Source: Chimonanthus salicifolius
Taxonomy: Eukaryota > Streptophyta > Magnoliopsida > Laurales > Calycanthaceae
Assembly: GCA_013350335.1 (NCBI GenBank)
Contig: CM023536.1
Coordinates: 10,870,207-10,934,206 of the forward strand
Direction: 5' to 3'
Length of the DNA: 64,000 nucleotides
Shown here: positions 11,830 to 21,264 of the stretch, piece by piece
How positions within the stretch are numbered: position 1 is the stretch's first letter
How the letters are laid out: each line of letters begins with the position of its first letter
The notes under the pieces: model-generated
The model's input: only the letters and a program-made list of their open reading frames with translations
Told to the model about the DNA's origin: nothing
The model's database searches: none
Program-made: the position numbers and the translations under genes

Positions 11830-12519
11830 CCGTAAAATTTTTCCAGCGTAAAATCCTTGTTTCTTGAAGCGGAAATGATCAGTTAAACTACATCTACATA
11901 AACTGCTAAAGTTAATATTAAACCATTAGTAAAAACTCTAAACCTCTATCAATGGACAGTCAATCATGTTGTATTGGTATGCAAAAGTTTAATTAGCTCA
12001 GTTTGCATAATTTTGAATTTTTTGGTAAGCATATAATTTTAATTTTGATCTTTGAGGGATGAAATGTGATGATTTTTACATTAAAAAAATGATAATAAAA
12101 ACTAAAACAGAAAAATTTGCACTACCTGTAACTTTTGAGAAATTGGGTCTACTTTTTTTTAATACTATAACATAAGCTGAAGACAATTCCACTAGACCAC
12201 TAGTGCTGATTTTTTTAATGCTGATTTTTATTTATATAAAAATAATAGAAGATACTTGGTAATCACATTTACACTGTTCTTCTATTTTTTTAATTTAAGA
12301 CAAATATCTAAGAATGTTCATTTTATTTTAATTAATTTTAAGCGTCACTCACTTTCAATTAAACTCAAGTCTTATATAATGTAAATCTTCATGGGTTTTA
12401 AGGTCCTGCTTAAATTTATGACGACAAAAAAGTGCTTACTACATTTTAAATAAACATGTTTTAGATCATCTCAACGGGAGCCCAAAGATAGTGAGAATTT
12501 GAGACAAGGGGTTTAAGAA
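11830..12519. repeat. Duplicated block with tRNA-Gly remnant
   Basis: This matches the 1640-2060 and 20100-20900 blocks. At 12189-12210, CCACTAGACCACTAGTGCTG is all that is left of a minus-strand tRNA-Gly 5' end. The rest of that tRNA has been deleted here. Confidence 0.7.
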
Positions 12520-12858
12520 GGGTAGCGATCCTCCCACGGGCATTTTGTGTAATCCGACACGAGTTTTACTGTATTGCCCACTTTACCCTTCGAATCGGCT
12601 CGACGGATCACTCACTGGATCACTGGTTGACTCACTGAAATTTATCTAAGTGAGACTGTTTTTTCATACAGAACAATAAATCGGATCATTGAAATTGGAT
12701 CACAGGCCGGCTCACTAACCGGATTACTAAATTCGGATCACTGACCGGCTCACTGAATTTTTTTTAAATGCTTTCATATGACAGTGGAAGGGTAAAATGG
12801 GCAATATCCTAAATCTCGTATCTCGTTACACAAAATGCCCGTAGGAGGATTGCTACCC
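12520..12858. mobile_element. MITE, 339 bp, GGGTAGC ends, TTTAAGAA target duplication
   Basis: The ends are inverted repeats of about 33 bp, beginning GGGTAGCGATCCTCCCACGG on the left and GGGTAGCAATCCTCCTACGG on the right arm. TTTAAGAA flanks both sides (12512-12519 and 12859-12866). The empty site GGGTTTAAGAAATG is present at the paralogous positions near 8645 and 45476. The 8-bp duplication suits a hAT-type element. The interior is rich in GGATCACTGA-like words and has no coding potential. Confidence 0.85.
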
Positions 12859-13689
12859 TTTAAGAAATTGTCTATATATGTATCTTCTCATATTAGTGAT
12901 ATGTGGTACCATGCGTATCAGCAATTAAAAAGAAAATACATGACAAGTGGGGATTTTTTTAAATTTTTTTTAGAAAATAATAAAATATATAAAATAGGGA
13001 AAAAATGAAAACCTATTTCGTACATATTTTGATTAAAAATATATTTTCTTTTTGTAGAATATCAATTCGTTAAAATTGTGAGAGCTTAAAAAATATGGTT
13101 TTTAAAATTGAATCACATGATTGTTACATAGTGCCATATTCATGTTAAAATATTGAATGGACCATGAAATGGAGTGAAAACATTAACATTGAGCCTAAAA
13201 CATCTGGGTTCTATGACTTGATCCCTGTAATTCTTTTCTAAGTATCATATTTTTAGATTAAAAGATCTACCTAAAGGACTTATCATATAGGTCAAATTGA
13301 GCCTCATATAAGATGCAAGAGTTTAGCAAATAAGAAATAATTTAAAGCCATGAAAATATAAAGAGCTTAAAATTCTCTGTGTGTATGTCATAGGACGAAA
13401 TATCAATATATATATTGCACTCCCCTCACGTATTGGTCTCTTAATATATTGCATTTTATTTTTATTTTATTAAAGTTTGTTAAGATATATCTAGATTTTC
13501 TTGAAAACTGCTGTCATCAAATGGATGGTACTCTATTAAATAATTGTTTGGGCATTGTGAACCCCATGATGATAGAGGTCTGTGTATCACAATTTAAACG
13601 ATTGGTTCAGTACCTGATTTATAGCCTCCTACGTGGAGGCAGGCCACTCCTTATTTTCCTTTCACCTACTACATTTTTGTTTAAGTAGC

Positions 13690-14240
13690 ATTTAACAAGA
13701 GAGCTATGGAAATCGGGGCCGGTGTGCTCCTTATTTGGAACGGTAGAACATCTATAGTCTTCTTTGAATCAATAAGTCAGAAGGATACAAATGAGGGCAG
13801 AACTTATTAGCATTAAGAGAACCCTGTCCATATGGTCTCACATGGTGAGGGGGAAATTGATTACGGAAGGAGACTCAACAAATACAATAAAGTGGGCGTC
13901 TGGACTCAAAAAGCCCCGATAGAAATTGATCACCATAATAAAGGAGATTAGGGCATTCAATTAAAAAAAAAGAGGTTTCTTTCACAGTCCGAAATCAACA
14001 AATGGGGTAGTTGATTTCTTCACTAAAAATGGAGTGCATTTTAGTATGACTGAGGTGTTTCACATTTGAGAGATCTCAGGAGGAGTTTTTATTCTTTTTC
14101 ATAGGTGTTTTGTAATATGATTTACCTTTTTTCTATTCGGCATCCCATGGATCCATACCTTTTAGACCCAATGACGCCTTTAATGTATAGTTTTTACTTT
14201 CTAATATAATTTATTCTATTAGTTACTGCTCAAAAAAATA
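13690..14240 (+). pseudogene. LINE ORF2 C-terminal RNase H remnant
   Basis: Conceptual translation gives ...GAGVLLIWNGRTSIVFFES, then AELISIKRTLSIWSHMV, ITEGDSTNTIKWASGLKKP and NGVVDFFTKNGVHFSMTEVFH. This is the order of the RNase H (RVT_3) domain at the end of plant L1-type LINEs, with the conserved AEL, EGDS and NGVxDFxxK positions. Frameshifts and stops interrupt it. The 3' end is TTACTGCTCAAAAAAATAAAA near 14225-14245, a LINE-type tail. Shorter relics of the same insertion lie at 9490-9705, 22410-22830 and 36595-36925. Confidence 0.75.
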
Positions 14241-14485
14241 AAATAAAGAAAGCCTTAGAAACCCATAAAAGAAGAAATAGGACCTTTGGAATATCATTCC
14301 TGATTATTTATTGATGCATGAAAACTTCATAAGAGGATGAGAATTTCTGATCGCAAGCACCAATTCAACCTTGGAAAAGGGATTCATCCTGCTTAATAAG
14401 GAATTAACCTGACCCAAATAGGAATCTGATCACAAAGGTCAGAATATTTTGATTTTGTTGAGAACATGAATGGAACAAATGGTGA

Positions 14486-14870
14486 GTCTGTGTTTGTCCA
14501 TGTTCAGAACTCAATCAAAATTACAGGCTCCTTCTCTGGAAGTGGATCCTAGGGCTATCCGAGTTCACTTTTCGGTACCTTCCTACGAAGGAGGTTAAAA
14601 GACAGGCATTAGCAGACTTCTTGGCAGATCACGCCTTGAATTCAAACAGTGGAGTGCGATGAAGACTCGTACTTATGCTAGTAGTAGTGAGTTCGATGAT
14701 CGGTCAACTATATTGGCCTCACTTCATGGAGAAAGATGGTAAGGATCGAGAGGTGAGGGAGGCCTTGAAGACTTCTTTCTTAATAGAAAAGAATCAATGG
14801 TTTCTTTATGTCGTTACTATCTTGAGAAGAAAAGAGTGGGGATGAATGGCTCTGTCCAAATGTGAGTCAA
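14486..14870 (+). pseudogene. Ty3-type pol fragment (end of RNase H)
   Basis: At 14572-14662 the frame reads YLPTKEVKRQALADFLADHA before a stop. The KxQALADFLADH motif is typical of the RNase H part of plant Ty3 polyproteins. Flanking frames are broken. The piece begins just after GAACATGAATGGAACAAATG, where paralogous blocks near 9910, 23030 and 37150 continue with different sequence, so it marks a rearrangement junction. Confidence 0.6.
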
Positions 14871-16340
14871 TTTAGGTACAGAACACACAAAAATGCCATC
14901 AGCACCCTTCACCTTCACCCATCCTAGTATCTGATGTGATCTCAATGAGTTCTTGTTCCACAAAACCACAAAATCTAAACCATCACATATTTACTTCATC
15001 AAAACTACCCAAGTCCACACATTACCCACATCAAAATCAAAAAGAAAAAAACTCAGGATAAAAGACAAAATATATCATATTAGATATAAATTCTACCTTC
15101 ATTGATAAAATTAACCATCCAAAATCATCAAACATCAAAAAACACAAAAATTATATCACATCTCTCATCGAATCAATCCACACAAAAACTGAAAATAATT
15201 CACTAAAAATCAGACCAATTCACATGTAGGCAAAAATCCAAATAAATCAAGATGTAAATTATGTTTTCAATCACATAAAAATAGTAAAAGAGGCCAAAAA
15301 TTGGTTTCCAATAATACCCACAACAAAATGCAACTCACTGAGTTAAGTGGGTGGCCTGAATTGCCCAATCAATCATCTCATAAACTTTCTTCTAAATACA
15401 ACAAACCACAAGTATCCTAACACAACCCTTAAGCAACATCCACAAGGAATAACATAGCAAAAAACAGGAGCAAACCAAACAATTTTATATTTTCCATCAA
15501 CCAAAAGGTTTAAAAACTCATTTTAAGAGCTAGGAAACAAAATAAAATAAAATAAAATAATACCATTGTACTCCAACAACAACTTAATGAATAAAATAAT
15601 TCTGCCAAAACCATCCCTATTCTAAAGTTTGCTACAAGCTGAGAGGATTGAATAATCTACACTTGTAGAGAAGAACCACATAAATGAAGCCAACATAAAT
15701 GTTCATCACTAATGTATGAACAGCCAAAAAGTACAAACTGCCCAGTTTCTCTGCTTAAGACAATAACTACATGGAGCATCATCCAAATCACAAAGAACAG
15801 TTGCCACGGATTTAAACAATAATCTATTCAATAGAACCAGAAGATACCAAAAACAAAAGTAAATGGAGAAAAACAGCATTACCTCCCAAATGCCTCGAAT
15901 GTACAAGTTACTTATATGAACATACTACAAATAAATGAATACAACCAAGTCAATCTCTCCCTCCCTCTCCCTCCCCCTCCCCTTCTCCTCCCTGTCCCCC
16001 GCAAAAATAAAAAAAATAAAGCTATGAAATTTCATGTGTACACATTAAGGGAGAAAACAAAACAATGAATCCAACGAAAGGACTATGAGAAAATTGAGAT
16101 GTACATTCACCCTATTCCATGTCAACAGGATTGTTAGACAACGCGTAGTTAGTGGAAAGCATGTCAACTAGTATACAAGATATGTACGACTAAACCAGTG
16201 TAAAGATGGTATATTGTAGATGATACAGTGACAATTGAGGAAACAAGAGATCAATTGAGAGAGAATTTTAAATTTTGGATAAAAGCCTTGGAAACAAATG
16301 GGCATAGGAAAATAAGAAATGGGCATTGAAAAGAATCGAT
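14871..16340. other. Intergenic AT-rich sequence, unique within the window
   Basis: No gene recognised. It is A-rich on the plus strand with many short ORFs lacking domain character. It replaces the block that lies beyond the 3' side of copies B-D, so the A unit has a different neighbour. A C/T-rich tract is at 15951-16002. Confidence 0.5.
15951..16002 (+). repeat. C/T-rich simple-sequence tract
   Basis: Repeated CTCCC and CTCTCCCTCCC words form a 50-bp polypyrimidine stretch. It is low complexity and no function is inferred. Confidence 0.75.
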
Positions 16341-17210
16341 TAAAATTTGGAATGACTTGATATCACAATGTAATAATTTAGATGCACTTATGGTTCCAAT
16401 CAGGAAACTTTCTGAAGGAACTGCCCACTTGACACAAGATTTGAATCCTCAACCTTGTGATTGCATTAACACTTATTAACAATGTCAGAATTTCATGATT
16501 AAAATAGAGAACACTTAGGAAGCCAACGGGTGTCCCCAATCACCCAATCAATGGTCTCACCCCTCAACTCTTTCCCAAGCTTCATATACCATGAGGAACT
16601 TTCTACAAACTTTATAAAGAAGAAATGAAAGAAGATGTCTGATGTTCTAATTAGTCCCATTTAGAGGACTCAGACATGGAATTGAGAGGGAAAGATCAAA
16701 AGAGAAATGGGTATGTGAGTCACAACCTTTGTTATAACTAGGCTGCATAATCAACTAAAACCAAATGAAATTGCTAAAGAGTCAGTTCCTGCAAAATTGT
16801 TTACAAGGCAGTAGAGCTCATATACAACCAAATGATGATTATTAGGAGAGAAATGTAAAATAGAAAAACAGAACAGAGACAAGAACAAATGTCAACATGC
16901 AAGTGGAAGGGTCATATTATTCAGATTTAAACAATGTGATGACCAAAAAATAATGTGTCTGATGTAGCACAAGAACAAATACAATGTAAAAGCCGTCAAA
17001 AGTCTTCCACTCCTCGGGTATTGGGAGAAGGGAGAAGAACAATGAATAAGAGAAAAATGTAATCCTCCATCTTCATAGAAAGTAAGACTGTATAGAGAAT
17101 CAGCTTATCCAATGGCATATTCAAAACTGACAAATCAAATTCATATGAAATCATGACTATCCTCTTAACTTCATGGCAGCCGGTCACCATTTTCCACTAA
17201 ATAATCAAAC
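16341..17210. repeat. 3' flank of paralogue A, shared by all four copies
   Basis: This segment (3' side on the minus strand) is duplicated with each gene copy: compare 32330-33153, 41270-42111 and 50340-51012. A 64-codon frame, MVTGCHEVKRIVMISYEFDL at its start (17190 to 16996, minus), survives in all four, but it lies after the stop codon and shows no domain. The likely role is 3' UTR and downstream sequence. Confidence 0.55.
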
Positions 17211-18583
17211 TCAGTCCTCATCAGTAGGATCATGGTCCATCAATCTCAAGAGGTCGCCAACATCGAATTCAGAGTCTAACTCTAACCACTGCTCTTCAGA
17301 ATCAAACATGATGTCCCCGCAGTATTCTTGAAAATCATCCAGTTTGTGTGGCCTTTGTTCACCATAAATTCCATCTTCAACAATGTCCTCTAAACTGTAA
17401 GACTTCTGGTCATCACTTTCCACTGAACAATCTATTTCAGGCCTCTGCAGTCCAGACCCAATATCATCATCTAATGTTCTCAATAGGTCTTCAACGTCGA
17501 ATCCCAAGTCTGAGTCTGTCCACATCAGGCTAAGACCACCATCGATATCATCATCTACCATGCCCATTACCTCTTCTACATCGACTGTGACATCCTCATG
17601 CCCATCAGCAAGATAATCATCTATTGAAGCATCGACAACCAGCAAGCCTTTGATTGCCCCTTTCGCAGAAATATTCGGAACTTGTTTCTCAAAAGAGTCC
17701 ATTTCATCATTGATCTTCCTCCTCTTCTTCTTTACAAGAAGTTCTGCACTGGAATTGCATCCATCATAGCTACTTCTTGATCTTTTCTTCCTGTAAATTG
17801 GGTTAGACAATTTAGTACAAGAACAGATATGCAGATACAATAATTTCTAAATCAAGACAAAACAAGAATCACATCTTAGAAATAACATTTAAGGAGCTCA
17901 AAAGAATAATGCCTAAAAAAACAGAGAAATACAATAAAGATGAAGAAAAGAGGATGAAAGGGAAAAAACAAGAAGGAAAGATGAAAGTACTGTCTGAGAA
18001 GAAGGGGGAAAAGAAGAAAAAGAGAATGGGATATAAAGAAAATAAAAAATAAAGAGGGAAGAGGACGCCGTATGATAACAAGAAGGAGAAAGAAAGAAAG
18101 TAAAAAAAAAGAAACAGAAAAAGAAAAAGAAATTTAGAAAAGGGAGAAGAGGATACGTCTAACACAAAGAAAAAGAAGAAAGAAGAAGAAAATGAAAATG
18201 GGGAAGAGAAGAAGAAATAAAGAAAAAGAAAAAGAAAAGAGAATATACCCGTGGTCGCCGCGAAGAGAAGGGCTGCAACGATGTCCAACACAAGGATTAG
18301 GGCTGCGACACTGGCCGCCGCAAGGAGAAGGCTTGCGACGCTGTCCGCCGCAAGGAGAAGGGCTGAGACGCTGGCCGCCGCAAGGATTAGGGCTGAGACG
18401 CTGGTCGCCGCATGGAGAAGGGCTGCGATACTCGCCGCATGGAGAAGGGCTGCGACACTGGCCGCCACAAGGAGAAGGGCTGACACGATGGCCGTCGCAA
18501 GGAGAAGGGCTGACACGATGGCCGCCGCAAGGAGAAGGAGAAGGAGAAGGAGAAGGGCTGGGACGAGACAACATTGCATTCAT
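17211..18583 (-). CDS. Paralogue A: SPSPCGG-repeat, acidic, probably nuclear protein (2 exons)
   Basis: Exon 1 is 18583-18249 and exon 2 is 17790-17211, with an intron at 18248-17791. The donor CACGG/GTATAT and acceptor TTTACAG/GAAGAA leave two bases plus one, restoring a Gly codon and giving 304 residues. Residues 1-112 are Ser/Pro-rich: an SPSPSPSPSP run, then about ten repeats like SPSPCGGQRR from a 30-bp minisatellite. Residues 113-137 carry two basic clusters (KKRSR and KKKRRK), a bipartite nuclear-signal pattern. The remainder is very acidic, with three related motifs: VDVEEVMGMVDDD (181-193), FDVEDLLRTLDDD (209-221) and FDVGDLLRLMDHD (287-299). The start at MNAMLSRP is the first in-frame ATG after the TATA box; a second ATG three codons on is aligned in all copies. 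I do not recognise the family. The nuclear location is inferred from composition only. Confidence 0.7.
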
Positions 18584-18591
18584 ATTCGACT

Positions 18592-18624
18592 TCAGCTGGT
18601 CAATGAAGAGAGATTTCCGACCAT
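18592..18624 (-). other. Ten-codon upstream ORF in the copy A leader
   Basis: An ATG at 18624 opens a frame reading MVGNLSSLTS and stopping at 18592, eight bases before the main ATG. In copy B the equivalent position is CTTCGTT, with no ATG, so the uORF is not shared. It could lower translation of copy A if the predicted start site is right. Confidence 0.4.
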
Positions 18625-18678
18625 GAAGTGCACTAGAGAGAGACACGAGAAACGAGGAAGAATGAAAAGTGGGCCATA

Positions 18679-18685
18679 ATTTATA
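18679..18685 (-). promoter_or_regulatory. TATA box, paralogue A
   Basis: CCCTATAAATTA on the minus strand lies about 100 bp upstream of the start codon. Upstream are two GTGGGCCC words (near 18728 and 18764), resembling plant site II (TGGGCC) promoter elements, in a duplicated 'TTTACxCAAGTGGGCCCTT' segment. Confidence 0.6.
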
Positions 18686-18849
18686 GGGATCTGCCGTCGC
18701 CGTCATACGACCTTGCTATTTTACCCAAGTGGGCCCTTCAAATATGAATTTTACACAAGTGGGCCCTTTCAATTAATATTTGACACCCATTAAATATTCA
18801 TCATTGAGCTAATAATTTCAAATTTCGAATTCATCTCAAAGCAGTAAGG

Positions 18850-20640
18850 TGAGATTTGACTCTCTAAATTAAAATAATGGAGAGGAAAAATTATTACTGA
18901 GCTAATAATTTTTAGTTTATGGATATATGAAGGGCATTAATTTTGGTGTCCCATGATAATTTATATTTGAATTAATTATACGTAAGCTCCATTATGTCAT
19001 GTAAAAATAAAGTGTAAACTTCATCTATTTTCTATCAAGCAACATATCTATTTAAATTTTCTTTTCTCACTCATCTTTAATTTTTTTTTTCTAATTACTA
19101 TTTTAGGAAATTAGTATAAATACATTCTACACACGTGAAAAATAGCATAAGAGCACTTGTGTCATTTAATTGAATAGTATCCTATAATTAAGTTACACAC
19201 TTTTTAGTCTATACACATAAATATTTATAAAAAAACAAAATAAGAAAATAAAGTCTTCAGTTAAATTTATATGTATATTTAAATCATAGTTTATCATCAA
19301 ATGAAAATGGGTCTCATCCAAAAGTTTAACATTAGCTGCCTTGCGACTACTAAAAGGAAAAAAAATAAAAAAAAATAAAAAATTTAAAAATAATTTAAGA
19401 TCGTTAACTTGAAAAAAATATAGTTTTTAAAATTGATTCACATGATTTTTTACAGAGTTGTATCTTCATGTTAAAATTTTCAATGGACCTAAATGACTTC
19501 TCATATAAGTTTGAAAGTTGGGGCTCCATATAAGATGCAAGAGTTTAGCAAATAAGAAATAAAACTCATGAAAATATAAAGAGTTCAAAAAAGAGTTCAA
19601 AAAATATGGCTTCTAATTGGATTGAAGTGATTATTTGGGTCACATATTCAAATGAAGACCTTTTCAATGTTCCTGTTATGCTGTATAAAATGAGTTATTA
19701 TTTTAACATATAAACAATAATTTTTTATTTAATGGACACCAAAAAAATACAATATGAGAAGAGTGTCTAGTTTGGCCCTTACAAATTTTGATGTATATGT
19801 ATAAAAGTATAAGATAGTTAGACTTGAAAGACATTTGTTGTTAAAATTAAGTCATTTTTTTTCACTTATTATTTATGTTTATTTCATAACTAATATTTCA
19901 CTAACGTACAAAAAGGCCAGCTATCTTAACACGGGGGGTTTTGAAAATTCCATGTAAAAAGTTTATTTTACCCTTCACCCTTCTGGATCCCTTTAAAAAA
20001 CTAATGTCAAGCAGTGTACCGATAATTCTGAGTGGCGCACCACTCATGTTGAAATGGAGATTACTAATTATGCTACACTCATGTGAGCTGCTAAGGTTAA
20101 TATTAAATCATTAGTAGAAATTTTAAACCTCTGTCAATCGAACGTCAATTATGTTGTATTGGTATGCAAAAGTTTAATTAGTTCAATTTGCATAATTTTG
20201 AATTTTTTGGCAAGCATATAATTTTAATTTTGATCTTTAAAGGATGAAATGTGATGATTTTTACATAAAAAAATGATAATAAAAACTAAAATAGAAAAAA
20301 TTGCACTACCTGTGACTTTTGAGAAATTGAGTCTAGTTTTTTTTAATACTATAACATAAGCTGAAGACATTTCAATTATGATCTTTGAGGGATGAAATGT
20401 GATGATTTTTTCATTAAAAAAATGATAATAAAAACTAAAAAAGTAACTTTTGAGAAATTGAGTCTAATTTTTTTAATACTATAACATAAGCTGAAGATAA
20501 TTCAATTTTGTGATTTTAATTTTTTAGAAATGAAATAAAATTGCTTGTAAGTTTCCGAGGTAAAAAGAGAGAAAACCCAAAACAAAATGGAAAAAATTTA
20601 AATATTATTAAATTTTTGCGATTTTGGTTTTTCTAAAATG
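18850..20640. repeat. 5' flank of paralogue A and adjoining duplicated blocks
   Basis: No gene is seen. 18780-19080 matches 43740-44060, the same flank of copy C. 19250-20580 matches the block at the left edge of the window, including two units of the ~145-bp tandem repeat (about 20220-20510, the second shortened). Confidence 0.6.
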
Positions 20641-20663
20641 TATTAAGGTTCAAAAAAATTCTT

Positions 20664-20731
20664 TGCACCAGCCGGGAATTAAACCCGGGCCTGTAACTTG
20701 GTAGGCTACTGTCGTTCCACTAGAGCTGACC
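20664..20731 (-). pseudogene. tRNA-Gly(GCC)-derived pseudogene
   Basis: It aligns along its whole length with the intact gene at 56526-56596. The B box has changed from GGTTCGATTC to GGTTTAATTC, the anticodon stem no longer pairs, and the acceptor 5' side is altered (GTCAGCTCTAG in place of CACCAGTGGTCTAG). It is not expected to be transcribed or to fold. Confidence 0.75.
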
Positions 20732-21264
20732 TTTTTAATGCTGATTTTTATTTATATAAAAATAATAGAAAGTACTTGGCAATCACATTTACACCGTTCT
20801 TCTATTAATTTAATTTAAGACAAATATCTAAGAATGTTCATTTAATTTTAATTAACTTTAAGCGTCATTCACTTTCAATTAAACTCAAATCTTATATAAC
20901 ATAAATCTTCATGGGTTTTAAAGTCATGCTTAAATTTATGAAGACAAAACTGCTCATATACGTCAAAGTTGGACGTGGCTCATATAAGATGCAAGAGTTT
21001 AGCGAATAAGAAATAATTTAAGGCCATGAAAATATAAAGCACTTAAAAAACACTCCTTATTTTCCTTATATATCTAGATTTTCTTGAAAACTGCTATCAT
21101 CAAATGGATGGTTCTCTATTAAATAATTGTTTGGGCATTGTGAACCCCGTGATGATAGAGGTCTGTGTATCACAATTTAACGATTGGTTCATTACCTGAT
21201 TTATAGCCTCCTATGTGGAGGCATGCCACACCTTATTTTCCTTTCACCCACTCCATTTTTGTTT

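Noticed and set aside
17348..17533. Plus-strand 61-codon frame MAFVHHKFHLQQ repeated in all copies
   Set aside because: It is antisense to exon 2. Its conservation is explained by the coding strand and recent duplication.
17869..18579. Long minus-strand Ala/Leu- and Phe/Ser-rich frame running from the repeats through the intron
   Set aside because: It is the neighbouring frame of exon 1 plus translation of the pyrimidine-rich intron (FFFSSPFS runs). The intron has conserved GT..AG ends.
18192..18680. Plus-strand Arg/Ala-rich long reading frames over exon 1 of each paralogue (also at 34170, 43157 and 52074)
   Set aside because: They exist because the 30-bp unit is a multiple of three. No start context, splice partner or domain supports them, while the minus-strand Ser/Pro frame joins exon 2 in phase in all four copies.
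18134..18706. Longer start for copy A at 18706 (MTATADPYK...)
   Set aside because: This ATG lies upstream of the TATA box at 18679-18685 and is not usable in copy D, where the frame is interrupted. The start at 18583 is preferred.
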